From the NCBI GenBank assembly GCA_002428905.1, contig DIYD01000320.1:335-21959 (forward strand): DNA of 21,625 nucleotides. Reading direction: 5' to 3'. The position numbers were made by a program, and so were the translations under genes. The stretch is from Bacteroidetes bacterium UBA6063 (GTDB lineage Bacteria > Bacteroidota > Bacteroidia > NS11-12g > UBA9320). Each line of letters begins with the position of its first letter. The stretch's first letter is position 1. Below are positions 1 through 7,560 of this stretch, one piece after another. The notes under the pieces were generated by a model that saw only the letters and a list, made by a program, of their open reading frames with translations, was not told where the DNA came from and made no database searches.

Positions 1-965
1 GCACCCCAGGTAAATCCTCCACCAAACGCTGCCAGAACGATGTTATCGCCTTTTTTCAATTGCGACTCATAATCCCACAAACACAACGGTATGGTACCTG
101 CGGTTGTATTGCCATATTTATGAATGTTAAGCATTACCCGATCGGCGGGTAATCCCATGCGGTTTGCAGTGGCATCAATTATTCGTTTGTTTGCCTGGTG
201 AGGCACCAACCAAGAAATATCGTCGCTTTCGAGGTTGTTGCGCTTCATAATGTTATAGCTCACATCGGCCATATTGGTCACCGCAAACTTAAACACGGTT
301 TTACCTTCCTGATACACATAGTGCTCCCGGTTGTTTACACTATCTACGGTTGGAGGGTAAGCCGACCCACCTGCTTTCTGATGTAAATAATCAAAGCCTG
401 ATCCATCGGCCTTTAAAATGCTGTCTTTAATACCAAAGTCTTCTTCTGTTGGTTCGAGCAAAACAGCACCTGCACCATCTCCAAAGATGATGCATGTATT
501 TCGGTCGGTGTAATCTACAATCGCAGACATCTTATCTACACCAACTACAACTACTTTTTTGTATTGACCGCTTTCAATGAATCGCCGGCCTGTTTCAAGA
601 CCATATAAAAAACCAGAGCAAGCTGCCGAAATATCGTACCCCCAGGCATTGTTTGCTCCGATTCGATTGCAAATAATATTTGAGGTTGCAGGAAAGACAT
701 GGTCTGGGGTAACCGTGCAGCAAATAACCATATCGAGGTCCGCCGCTGAAATTCCGCGTTTTTCCAATAATCCTTCAATGGCAGGTACCGCCATATGAGA
801 AGCACCTTTCCCTTCGCCGTTTAATCTTCTGCGTTCGATGATGCCGGTTCTGGATCGAATCCACTCATCCGAAGTATCCACCATTTTCTCCAGATCGAAA
901 TTGGTTACTACATCCTCCGGTACATAACCGTTAACGGCAGTAATTGCGGCGTTTAATTGACTCAT
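1..965 (-). CDS. fabH: beta-ketoacyl-ACP synthase III (FabH), C-terminal end cut by window
   Basis: Starts type II fatty-acid synthesis by condensing acetyl-CoA (or a branched acyl-CoA) with malonyl-ACP in the cytoplasm. Translation from the ATG at 965 gives MSQLNAAITAVNGYVPEDVV and continues as a thiolase-fold protein. The catalytic triad is visible: Cys116 in ISAACSGF, His256 in VPHQAN and Asn286 in KYGNTTAG, close to the Cys112/His244/Asn274 of E. coli FabH. The frame runs to the window edge at GGGFTWG, which normally lies about ten residues from the FabH C terminus, so only a short tail is missing. It is the last visible gene of a minus-strand row (yceD-rpmF-plsX-fabH), 31 bp after plsX, an order conserved in many bacteria. 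The family assignment is firm; acyl-CoA preference cannot be read from the sequence. Confidence 0.97.
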   Translation of the reverse strand, partial: MSQLNAAITAVNGYVPEDVVTNFDLEKMVDTSDEWIRSRTGIIERRRLNGEGKGASHMAVPAIEGLLEKRGISAADLDMVICCTVTPDHVFPATSNIICNRIGANNAWGYDISAACSGFLYGLETGRRFIESGQYKKVVVVGVDKMSAIVDYTDRNTCIIFGDGAGAVLLEPTEEDFGIKDSILKADGSGFDYLHQKAGGSAYPPTVDSVNNREHYVYQEGKTVFKFAVTNMADVSYNIMKRNNLESDDISWLVPHQANKRIIDATANRMGLPADRVMLNIHKYGNTTAGTIPLCLWDYESQLKKGDNIVLAAFGGGFTWG

Positions 966-996
966 TTGAAAAAATTAAGCGGTAAAAATATAAAAA

Positions 997-1932
997 TTAC
1001 AGAGATGCTCTAATTTTCTGGATAAGATTTGAAAGCACAACTTGTTTCGTAAGACGGATCATATTTACAAAGGTGTTGGCCTTTGAAATACCATGACCAA
1101 TAATTACAGGTTTATTTACACCTAAAATGGCTGTTCCACCGTAAGATTCGAAATTGAATCGGTCGAGGAATTCATCGTTAATCCCTCTCTTTTTAAGCTT
1201 GTAGAAGAAACCTTCACAGGTCTTCAGTACAATGTTTCCGGTAAATCCATCGCACACAATTACATCTGTTTTATCCGAGAATAAATCCCGTCCTTCCACA
1301 TTACCAATAAAATTGATGGATCGTGTATCTTCAAGCATGGGGTAGACCGCCTGATTTAACAGATTTCCTTTTTCCTTCTCTTCACCAATACTCAATAAAC
1401 CCACACGAGGATTGTCGATTCCCAGCACGTGTTGTGCATATAACGAACCGAGTATACCGAACTGAACCATTACATCAGGTTTAACATCTGCATTGGCTCC
1501 CACGTCCAGCATTAAGCCATTGGTTCCGTCAATCTTTGGTACAAGTGTAGTAAGTGATGGTCGGAGGATGCCATCGATGGCCTTAACCGTGTACAGGGCG
1601 CCTACCATCATAGCTCCCGTGTTACCTGCTCCTGCGAACCCATCCAGTGATCCGTCGGCAAGCATTTTTAAACCCACATTAATGCTTGAGTTACGCTTTT
1701 GAGAGATGGCACGCGTTGGATGCTCTGCCATTCCGATTACCTCAGAAGCATGAACGATTTCTACGCGATTAGCAAGATCTGTATCTCCTAACTGCTCTTT
1801 GATTGCAGCTTCATCACCTATTAAGGTAAGCTGCACATCGTTTAAATCGGGCGTAGATAGTGCTTCAACAACACCCTTTATGGTCTGTTCGGGGGCGAAA
1901 TCGCCACCCATAACATCAATCCCAATTTTCAT
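997..1932 (-). CDS. plsX: phosphate acyltransferase PlsX
   Basis: PlsX converts acyl-ACP and phosphate to acyl-phosphate, the acyl donor for PlsY in phospholipid synthesis; it is a peripheral membrane enzyme. The 311-residue product starts MKIGIDVMGGDFAP, matching the family signature (D-x-MGGD-x-aP), and contains the typical GNTGAMMVGAL, DVGAN and CDGFTGN segments; length is slightly under the usual 320-350. The ATG at 1932 lies 16 bp after the rpmF stop, and fabH follows 31 bp downstream, so the three genes are very likely cotranscribed. This placement couples initiation of fatty-acid synthesis (FabH) to use of its products (PlsX). Confidence 0.97.
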   Translation of the reverse strand: MKIGIDVMGGDFAPEQTIKGVVEALSTPDLNDVQLTLIGDEAAIKEQLGDTDLANRVEIVHASEVIGMAEHPTRAISQKRNSSINVGLKMLADGSLDGFAGAGNTGAMMVGALYTVKAIDGILRPSLTTLVPKIDGTNGLMLDVGANADVKPDVMVQFGILGSLYAQHVLGIDNPRVGLLSIGEEKEKGNLLNQAVYPMLEDTRSINFIGNVEGRDLFSDKTDVIVCDGFTGNIVLKTCEGFFYKLKKRGINDEFLDRFNFESYGGTAILGVNKPVIIGHGISKANTFVNMIRLTKQVVLSNLIQKIRASL

Positions 1933-1948
1933 AAATTAGGGAGTGCTA

Positions 1949-2134
1949 TTAAGCGTCTTCGTTAACGTCAATAACTTTCATGCCTCGGTACATTCCTGTT
2001 TCGAGGTTAAGTCTGTGATATTGAGATACTTCTCCGGTTTTAGGGTCTTTGATCAATTGTTTGAAACCCAACTTGTCGTGGGTTCTACGTTTGTCTCTCC
2101 TAGTTTTCGAAATCTTTCTCTTTGGATGAGCCAT
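1949..2134 (-). CDS. rpmF: 50S ribosomal protein L32
   Basis: The 61-residue basic protein starts MAHPKRKISKTRRDKRRTH, the near-invariant L32 N terminus, and ends with the YHRLN...GMYRGMKVI segment of the family. L32 is a component of the large ribosomal subunit near the peptidyl-transferase side. No cysteine is present, so this is a zinc-free form: where zinc-binding L32 proteins carry two CxxC pairs, this one has KDPKTGE and LETGMY. It sits between yceD (4 bp upstream) and plsX (16 bp downstream), the standard arrangement. Confidence 0.97.
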   Translation of the reverse strand: MAHPKRKISKTRRDKRRTHDKLGFKQLIKDPKTGEVSQYHRLNLETGMYRGMKVIDVNEDA

Positions 2135-2138
2135 AATA

Positions 2139-2657
2139 TCAGTTTTTAAATATTTCTTTTAGTTTCTTCCACTCCGGGTGATTTGAATTATCATTCTCCT
2201 CTTCCTCGGCGGATAACATACTCAATACTTCTTCGTCACAAGCTTCGCGGTTCAACGAATCTTTGCATTCTACTTTCATCGGTAATGCCAATGCCACGTA
2301 ATCGAACAGATGGCTTGTTAAATCCAACTCATATTCGTTACTGCCAATCGCAATTAAGTCCACCTCGTCGTCCATTTCCTTATCCGTAATCTTCACATGC
2401 AAAAACTGCTGTGTTTTAATCGGATATTCCAGTCGGCTCAGACAGATGTCGCAAGACTTTTCCACCCAGCCTTCCAGCTTGAAATCCAACGACAACTGCC
2501 GCTCAGATCGTTCAACTTTTAAAAGAACCTGTACATCCCCATTTAAAATCAGTGATTGGTCAATTTCTTCGAAGAAGTCGGTGGTTAAATGATAGTCCAG
2601 ATCGTGAAATCCGTCCTTTAATGAACCAAAAACCAACTTTACCGCAGAACCTGACAT
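2139..2657 (-). CDS. yceD: YceD-family (DUF177) protein, 23S rRNA accumulation factor
   Basis: The 172-residue acidic protein belongs to the DUF177/YceD family, whose members lie directly before rpmF in most bacteria and are linked to 23S rRNA accumulation. Visible family features are the SCDICLSRLEYP segment with Cys69 and Cys72, the central acidic stretch (DKEMDDEVDL), the ELDLTSHLFDYVALALPMKVEC segment and two further cysteines (Cys131, Cys140), which together could bind a metal. The C terminus (about 150-172) is acidic, then lysine-rich. The ATG at 2657 has an AGGAG directly abutting it. Start and family are well supported by position and motifs; molecular activity is not known from sequence. 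Confidence 0.9.
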   Translation of the reverse strand: MSGSAVKLVFGSLKDGFHDLDYHLTTDFFEEIDQSLILNGDVQVLLKVERSERQLSLDFKLEGWVEKSCDICLSRLEYPIKTQQFLHVKITDKEMDDEVDLIAIGSNEYELDLTSHLFDYVALALPMKVECKDSLNREACDEEVLSMLSAEEEENDNSNHPEWKKLKEIFKN

Positions 2658-2679
2658 CTCCTGTTTCCAAAAGGGTCGG

Positions 2680-2687
2680 CAAAATTA
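2680..2687 (-). promoter_or_regulatory. Bacteroidota-type -7 element before yceD-rpmF-plsX-fabH
   Basis: On the minus strand the sequence reads TAATTTTG, a full match to TAnnTTTG, 22 nt before the yceD ATG and inside the 55-bp pdxA-yceD gap. No good -33 TTTG is seen (TTCG lies near the expected place), so this may be a weak internal promoter and readthrough from pdxA remains possible. Confidence 0.45.
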
Positions 2688-2712
2688 CTATAATTTGTGG
2701 AAAAAACGAAGT

Positions 2713-3792
2713 TTATTTTAAGTTCGGAACACCTATAGAGAATTTCTCTTTACGGTGCGATTTAAACGTCAACGGGTTCTTAGTCAACTCGTTGTATTCC
2801 AGTCGATTGTTGTAAATCTTCTTGGCTTCAAACACAGCACTTACCAGTGAACTGGCATCGGCTTTGCCCTTACCTGCAATATCATATGCCGTACCATGAT
2901 CTGGAGACGTCCGTACTATTGGTAATCCAGCCGTATAATTTACCCCAGTGCTGAAGGCAAGTTGCTTAAACGGCACCAAACCCTGATCGTGATACATGGC
3001 TAAAACCGCGTCGAAATCTTCATATGCCTTTGTGCCAAAGAAACCATCTGCCGGATATGGGCCGTACACCAATTCTCCTTTACCCACAAAGTCTTTGATT
3101 ACCGGAGCAATCACTTCTTGTTCTTCGTCTCCAATTAAACCATTATCACCACTATGCGGATTTAAACCAAGCACAGCTATTTTAGGTTTTCGAATAGCAT
3201 AGTCAAATCGCAGCGTATTGAGCAGAATATCTATTTTCTTCGTAATTGCTTCAGGCGTGATAGCCCTGGCCACTTTGGTAATCGGAATATGACCCGTAAC
3301 CATACCAACGCGCAGATCGTCGTTGGTTAAGATCATCATATACTCATCCGTCTCAAAGGTCTCGGCCAGAAAGTCGGTATGACCCGCGAACGTAAACTCG
3401 TCTGACTGGATGGTGTTCTTGTCAATAGGCAATGTAACAATATTGGAAATAGCGCCTTGCTTCACATCCTCAACGGCCGCCTGGAGCGCTTTAAGCGCCA
3501 ATGCACCACTTTCGGTTGAAGGTGTGCCCGGTTTGATTTCATCTATACTACCAACCTCTTTTAGGTTAATTACACCTGACCTGGCCTGGTTTGCATCCTG
3601 AACCAGATTATACCGCATCCCTTCCATACCCAACATTTTGGCATAGTGGGAAAACACGGCTTTACTTCCGTATAAAACGGGGATACAATGATTAAAGAGG
3701 TACTCACTGGAGAATGCCTTGAGCATAATCTCCATGCCAACGCCATTAGCGTCACCCAGGGTAAAACCCAGTTTTGTTTCGTTGAAATTCAA
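2713..3792 (-). CDS. pdxA: 4-hydroxythreonine-4-phosphate dehydrogenase (PdxA)
   Basis: PdxA oxidises 4-phosphohydroxy-L-threonine, with NAD and a divalent metal, to the product that PdxJ uses to make pyridoxine 5'-phosphate (vitamin B6). From the TTG at 3792 the protein is 359 residues and begins MNFNETKLGFTLGDANGVGMEI, the usual family N terminus. Three metal-ligand histidines are visible: His138 (AGHTDF), His213 (NPHSGDNG) and His268 (YHDQGLVP); the last two lie within two residues of E. coli His211 and His266. The frame is open back to a TTG at 3837 (374 residues), but no ATG exists before the GDANGVG motif, and a promoter-like element lies inside that extension, so the inner TTG is preferred. 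yceD follows after 55 bp. Confidence 0.93.
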   Translation of the reverse strand: MNFNETKLGFTLGDANGVGMEIMLKAFSSEYLFNHCIPVLYGSKAVFSHYAKMLGMEGMRYNLVQDANQARSGVINLKEVGSIDEIKPGTPSTESGALALKALQAAVEDVKQGAISNIVTLPIDKNTIQSDEFTFAGHTDFLAETFETDEYMMILTNDDLRVGMVTGHIPITKVARAITPEAITKKIDILLNTLRFDYAIRKPKIAVLGLNPHSGDNGLIGDEEQEVIAPVIKDFVGKGELVYGPYPADGFFGTKAYEDFDAVLAMYHDQGLVPFKQLAFSTGVNYTAGLPIVRTSPDHGTAYDIAGKGKADASSLVSAVFEAKKIYNNRLEYNELTKNPLTFKSHRKEKFSIGVPNLK

Positions 3793-3808
3793 TCTGAAAT
3801 CGTTTGCA

Positions 3809-3838
3809 CAAAAATACACCCGATGCTTTGATTTCAAA
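3809..3838 (-). promoter_or_regulatory. Promoter of pdxA (TTTG-N18-TATTTTTG)
   Basis: On the minus strand TTTG (3838-3835) is followed after 18 nt by TATTTTTG (3816-3809), a full match to the Bacteroidota -33/-7 consensus. Transcription should start near 3803, about ten nucleotides before the TTG start at 3792. The element overlaps the open-frame extension of pdxA, which argues that the extension is not translated. Confidence 0.65.
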
Positions 3839-3873
3839 CCAACGGTGGTGCAAAACGTATGCTAAGGACAGAA

Positions 3874-3885
3874 TTAATCGATTAA
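3874..3885. repeat. 12-bp perfect palindrome TTAATCGATTAA
   Basis: The palindrome covers the stop codon of the regulator and lies 36-47 bp upstream of the pdxA -33 box. It could be a protein-binding site, or simply coding sequence (LID-stop) that is symmetric by chance. Confidence 0.4.
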
Positions 3886-4338
3886 CTTCTGACGAAGCAT
3901 GAACTCCAACTTCTCGTTGGTTTCGATCAATTGAACCACTTCCATTTGATTCTTCTTGTCTTCAAGGAATTTCTCATACGCCAACTCAATTACCTGACGT
4001 ACCAAAGCAACGTCCATTGGCTTGTATAGATACTTGAAGATTTGACCGCGGTTTACACTATCCACCACTACGTTCAGGTCTGAACATCCCGTTAAAAGGA
4101 CGCGAACAATGGTTGGATGTGTTTTACACAGGGTCTCGAAAAACTCAATACCGGTAATGTGTGGCATCTTGTGGTCGGAAACCACAACATGGATTTCTTT
4201 CGATTCAATAATGCTGTACGCTTCATCAATGCTATTAGCCAACGAAATATCAAATATTCGTCTGAAGTTAGCGTTAAAAGAATTTAGATTTTCAACCTCA
4301 TCGTCGAGGTACAGAACAGAAACTTTCTTCGTGCTCAT
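3874..4338 (-). CDS. single-domain response regulator (RpfG-type receiver with C-terminal helix)
   Basis: The product of 154 residues is a CheY-like receiver: acidic pair Asp12/Asp13 (LYLDDE), phosphoacceptor Asp55 (VVVSDHKMP), switch Thr in VLLTGCSD, conserved Lys in YLYKPMD. The NRGQIFKYLYKP segment is typical of receivers joined to HD-GYP or kinase outputs. After the receiver (about residue 122) only a charged helical tail follows (KKNQMEVVQLIETNEKLEFMLRQ), with no output domain, so it probably acts by protein contact. By eye it is about 40% identical to the receiver of the gene at 9681, with shared ITGIEFFE and HPxIxRxxLTG segments, which suggests duplication within one pathway. It is transcribed away from the ThiF-fusion operon. 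The start is the ATG at 4338; the longer TTG start at 4347 is less likely. Confidence 0.9.
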   Translation of the reverse strand: MSTKKVSVLYLDDEVENLNSFNANFRRIFDISLANSIDEAYSIIESKEIHVVVSDHKMPHITGIEFFETLCKTHPTIVRVLLTGCSDLNVVVDSVNRGQIFKYLYKPMDVALVRQVIELAYEKFLEDKKNQMEVVQLIETNEKLEFMLRQKLID

Positions 4339-4351
4339 GATTAACAATTTT

Positions 4352-4383
4352 TAAGTAGTATAAATAATAAGTAAGTAGTATAA
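4352..4383. repeat. Two 12-bp direct repeats (TAAGTAGTATAA), 20 bp apart
   Basis: Identical copies lie at 4352-4363 and 4372-4383, a 20-bp period or about two helical turns, so they face the same side of the DNA. They lie between the predicted promoter (4413-4445) and the ATG (4338) of the minus-strand regulator, i.e. in its leader, and could bind a regulator or act in the RNA. Confidence 0.6.
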
Positions 4384-4412
4384 GCACAGCGGTTTCCCAA
4401 CAGAGCTTGTTA

Positions 4413-4445
4413 CAAAGTTAAATACAATTCTATTAAAAATCCAAA
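4413..4445 (-). promoter_or_regulatory. Promoter of the 3874-4338 response regulator (TTTG-N21-TAACTTTG)
   Basis: On the minus strand TTTG (4445-4442) precedes TAACTTTG (4420-4413) by 21 nt; the second is a full TAnnTTTG match. The resulting leader would be about 70 nt and contains the direct repeats at 4352-4383. Confidence 0.55.
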
Positions 4446-4493
4446 CCCGACTCAAAATTTGATGATTTTAAGCACTTTTTGGTCATTTTGATT

Positions 4494-4546
4494 TGTACAA
4501 TAAATCGTACACACATTCGGGTGTGTTCGTTTTACACTAGGCGAAC
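4494..4546. repeat. Three chained inverted repeats upstream of the ThiF-fusion operon
   Basis: Successive dyads are TGTAC-N8-GTACA (4494-4511), ACACAC-N6-GTGTGT (4509-4526) and GTTCG-N12-CGAAC (4525-4546), each starting where the previous ends. They occupy the region where the operon promoter should lie; I could not recognise a TAnnTTTG element for the plus strand here. They may be operators, or alternative hairpins if transcribed. Confidence 0.5.
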
Positions 4547-4591
4547 CTATGGTTTCTCTTAATTATCTTCACAAAAAAAGTAAACGATATT

Positions 4592-6832
4592 TTGACAGAA
4601 TACAGACCCATTCTCATTCCGGCAGACGGTGATGCTCTAAGCGCGGAAAAACTTGACGATCTGAAAAATCGGAAAGAAGTTACCGTTTTGGACACGATTG
4701 AAGGACAGGTCAAAGAATTGGTGAAATGTCGTAATCCTAAAACCAATTTCAAGGAAAATCCGGAAAAATATCAACACTTCATTGAGGATTACTTAGCTGG
4801 AAGATCCTACAATCAGCTAGGCAACTGGGTTTATTATCCCTGGCGAAACACCCTTGTGCACTTGCTAAACAAGGAGGAGTATTTCGAGCTTCGAACCAAT
4901 CGAAACAAATATAAAATCACCGACAAAGAGCAAGAAGAACTCGCACAAAAGAAGGTGGGTGTGATCGGCCTTTCAGTTGGTCAAACTGTTGCCATTACCA
5001 TGGCTATGGAATGCCTCTTTGGTGAACTTCGTCTGGCAGACTTCGATGAAATAGAGGTTAGCAACTTGAACCGAATCCGGTCTGGGGTCCTGAACATTGG
5101 CCTGAATAAGGCGGTAAATGTAGCACGTGAAATTGCCGAAATTGACCCCTATCTCAAGCTCAAGGTATACGAAAAAGGCATAACGCACGACAATATAGAT
5201 GCGTTCTTCACGGAAGGTGGAAACCTCGATGCCCTCGTTGAAGAATGTGACGGGTTGGACATAAAGATTGTGGCACGTCAAAAAGCCAAAGATCTTGGCA
5301 TACCCGTGGTGATGGAAACGAACGACAGGGCAATGCTCGACATTGAGCGTTTTGATACCGAACCAAATCGACCAATACTTCATGGTTTGGTGAAAGACCT
5401 CGACGTTGAAGTACTCAAAACCCTAAAAACCAATGAAGACAAGGTGCCATACATGCTTGATATGATTGGCATTGAAGACACAAGTATTCTGCTTCGCGCA
5501 TCGATGCTTGAAATAGAACAATCGCTTACAACATGGCCTCAACTAGCCAGCTCGGTGACATTCGGAGGTGGCATCGTATGCGATGCAGTTCGTCGCATAT
5601 TGTTGGGCGAAGACGTCCAATCGGGGCGATTCTATCACGATATCGAACAAGGCATCGTCAAGTCTGAACGTGCCCCATCTGAATATGTCTACGATCAGAT
5701 TAAGCCGTTGACCATAGGTAGTATGCGAGAAATAGCATCCAGGTTTCCTTCAGACCAACCGGCTGCGCTAAAAGAAACTGAAATATCCCATTTGGTAGCA
5801 CTCGCTCACCTGGCACCATCCGGGGGTAATATGCAACCCTGGAAATGGTTTTTCTCCAATGGAAGCCTTTTCCTCTTCCTAGACCACTCACTGGCTAACT
5901 CCTTCCTCGACTATAACCACTTAGGAACGATGGTAGGGTTTGGCGCCGCCCTGGAAAACCTGAGAATCGGTGCGCGCGCGCTTGGCTTCACGGTGAACTA
6001 CCGGTATGTCTACGAGTCGGAGGATCCACTGGTAGCCATTGTTACATTTACTGAAACGAATAAAGAAACGGATGCCCTGGAAGTAGCAATTGCCACACGC
6101 GGAACCAACCGAATGAATGGCGACCTGGTTCCGATTGCAGAAGAAAACTTCGACCACATTAAGCAAGCCGCCGAAGAAATTGAGGGTGCTCAACTGCACT
6201 GGATCACCGATAAAAAGGAAGAATTGGGCAATGTGCTCGCCGCAATTGAACGAATTCGACTAATGACCGATCGAGGGCATAAAGACTTCATTGAGGAAAT
6301 CCGTTGGACGGTTGAGGAAGCCGAAGAAACCAAAGATGGTATTGATTTAAGAACGATTGATCTCACCGAAACGGAAAAAGCCGGACTTTGGGTTTCACGC
6401 GACCACCTGGTCGTGAAAAAACTGCGCGACTTAAACCTTGGAACCGGTTTTGAGACCATGATGAAGAAATCCGTTCGCAACACAGAGCGAATTGGGTTTA
6501 TTACCATGCCAAAAGGCACCAGACAAGATTATCTTGAAGGTGGCCGAGCACTGGAGAGAGCATGGCTTATGGCCACAAAACTCGATCTTGGCTTCCACCC
6601 AATAAGTCCATCAACGTTCATCTTTAGTCGGTTTACCAACGAGCCGAACGATGAACAACTGGCGCCATTTAGGAACGAACTTAACGAACTAAGACAAAGA
6701 TTTACTGACCTGCTTGAACTCTATAACGATGAGGGTGAAATTTTCATTTTCCGATTGTTCAAAGGCAAGGATATCCAAACAAGATCATTGAGAAGAGAGC
6801 TATCTAACCACTTGTTTTTTGATAAATCGTGA
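4592..6832 (+). CDS. ThiF (E1-like) - nitroreductase fusion, Rv1355c-type protein
   Basis: This 746-residue protein joins two cofactor-using domains. Residues about 100-350 are an E1/ThiF/MoeB-like adenylation fold: glycine loop G126-LSV-G130 in KVGVIGLSVGQTVA, then D150-F-D152 and the SNLNR stretch ending at Arg161. Residues about 370-720 are a nitroreductase-like FMN domain with APSGGNMQPWKW (408-418). The order matches Mycobacterium tuberculosis Rv1355c as recalled. The usual E1 catalytic cysteine and the zinc CxxC pairs of MoeB/ThiF are not evident, so thioester transfer to a ubiquitin-like partner is doubtful. The start is a TTG: the frame has no ATG between the stop at 4538 and the conserved region. 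Its stop overlaps the next start (TGATG), so it leads a five-gene coupled unit. Substrate unknown; the fold calls are fairly sure. Confidence 0.88.
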   Translation: MTEYRPILIPADGDALSAEKLDDLKNRKEVTVLDTIEGQVKELVKCRNPKTNFKENPEKYQHFIEDYLAGRSYNQLGNWVYYPWRNTLVHLLNKEEYFELRTNRNKYKITDKEQEELAQKKVGVIGLSVGQTVAITMAMECLFGELRLADFDEIEVSNLNRIRSGVLNIGLNKAVNVAREIAEIDPYLKLKVYEKGITHDNIDAFFTEGGNLDALVEECDGLDIKIVARQKAKDLGIPVVMETNDRAMLDIERFDTEPNRPILHGLVKDLDVEVLKTLKTNEDKVPYMLDMIGIEDTSILLRASMLEIEQSLTTWPQLASSVTFGGGIVCDAVRRILLGEDVQSGRFYHDIEQGIVKSERAPSEYVYDQIKPLTIGSMREIASRFPSDQPAALKETEISHLVALAHLAPSGGNMQPWKWFFSNGSLFLFLDHSLANSFLDYNHLGTMVGFGAALENLRIGARALGFTVNYRYVYESEDPLVAIVTFTETNKETDALEVAIATRGTNRMNGDLVPIAEENFDHIKQAAEEIEGAQLHWITDKKEELGNVLAAIERIRLMTDRGHKDFIEEIRWTVEEAEETKDGIDLRTIDLTETEKAGLWVSRDHLVVKKLRDLNLGTGFETMMKKSVRNTERIGFITMPKGTRQDYLEGGRALERAWLMATKLDLGFHPISPSTFIFSRFTNEPNDEQLAPFRNELNELRQRFTDLLELYNDEGEIFIFRLFKGKDIQTRSLRRELSNHLFFDKS

Positions 6833-7560
6833 TGAAGGTAAAAGAGTTACAGGAAATACCAAAAATACAGGCCACATGTTTCGACATCATGTGTTTCCGC
6901 GCAGTGGATTACCCAGAGCTGTGTGCGCAATACGTAGAAGGACATATTAATGTATTAAAGGACTATGGTGTTACGTCGGTAACCAGTAGTAACCCCACCT
7001 GGACCCGAAACCCGAATGCCTATTGCATTGTTGCCATTCGCGAAGGCGAAATGCTGGGTGGTATTCGAATTCATAAAGCCGACGGCATACACAAACTACC
7101 TATGGAAGTTGGCGTTTCCAAAGTAGACCCTACCGTTAGTGAAGAAATTGAAGCACACATTGATTTAGGATGTGGCGAGCAATGTGGTTTATGGAATTCT
7201 AAAAAGATCAGAGGTTATGGCATAAGCTGGATTCTGGTTAATTCATCCATCGCCATATTACCTCAACTTGGAATTCGTAAACTTTACGGTCTAGCATCGG
7301 ACTACAGCATGTTCCTGTTCTCGCCTGCCGGATTTGAAATACAACGTCAGTTTGGAAACAAAGGCGACTTTAATTACCCAACTGAGAAGTATATAGCACG
7401 TGTAGTAATGATTGGCGACTGCTTGCATTTGCCAACTTCAGCAAAAAAAGAAGTAAATTTCGTTGCGCAAATTCGCGATGACTTATTTTTGAAATCACAG
7501 ATTGTGGTTAACCAGTTGAAGTTAAATTTAACCTTTAACCTAAAAGTGGAAGATGATTAA
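6832..7560 (+). CDS. GNAT-like acyltransferase, cysteine-rich, function unknown
   Basis: This 242-residue protein is not one I can name. Its middle fits an N-acyltransferase (GNAT/LuxI/FeeM-like) fold: beta strands CIVAIREGEMLGGIRIH (about 63-79), then RGYGIS (127-132), which resembles the acyl-CoA pyrophosphate loop RxxGxG/S, a helix, and LYGLASDYSMFLFSPAGFEI, like the GNAT C-terminal strand and GF turn. Unusual for the fold are Cys16, Cys21 and Cys31 near the N terminus and a C-x3-C pair (Cys114, Cys118), a possible metal or redox site. ATG 6832 overlaps the preceding stop by one base (a GTG at 6829 is also possible); its end overlaps the next gene by 8 bp. It should therefore be made in step with the ThiF-nitroreductase enzyme and the sensor kinase, and may act on the same substrate. 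Confidence 0.7.
   Translation: MKVKELQEIPKIQATCFDIMCFRAVDYPELCAQYVEGHINVLKDYGVTSVTSSNPTWTRNPNAYCIVAIREGEMLGGIRIHKADGIHKLPMEVGVSKVDPTVSEEIEAHIDLGCGEQCGLWNSKKIRGYGISWILVNSSIAILPQLGIRKLYGLASDYSMFLFSPAGFEIQRQFGNKGDFNYPTEKYIARVVMIGDCLHLPTSAKKEVNFVAQIRDDLFLKSQIVVNQLKLNLTFNLKVEDD

Noticed and set aside
551..805. Two open frames (551-805 minus, 577-798 plus) inside fabH
   Set aside because: They lie wholly within the fabH coding region, which has all catalytic residues in its own frame; the alternative frames show no recognisable protein features.
3793..3837. N-terminal extension of PdxA from the TTG at 3837
   Set aside because: The extra residues do not resemble PdxA N termini and the DNA carries a complete promoter-like element.
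6829..6831. GTG start for the GNAT-like gene
   Set aside because: The ATG three bases later fits the common TGATG stop-start overlap; the protein differs by one residue only.
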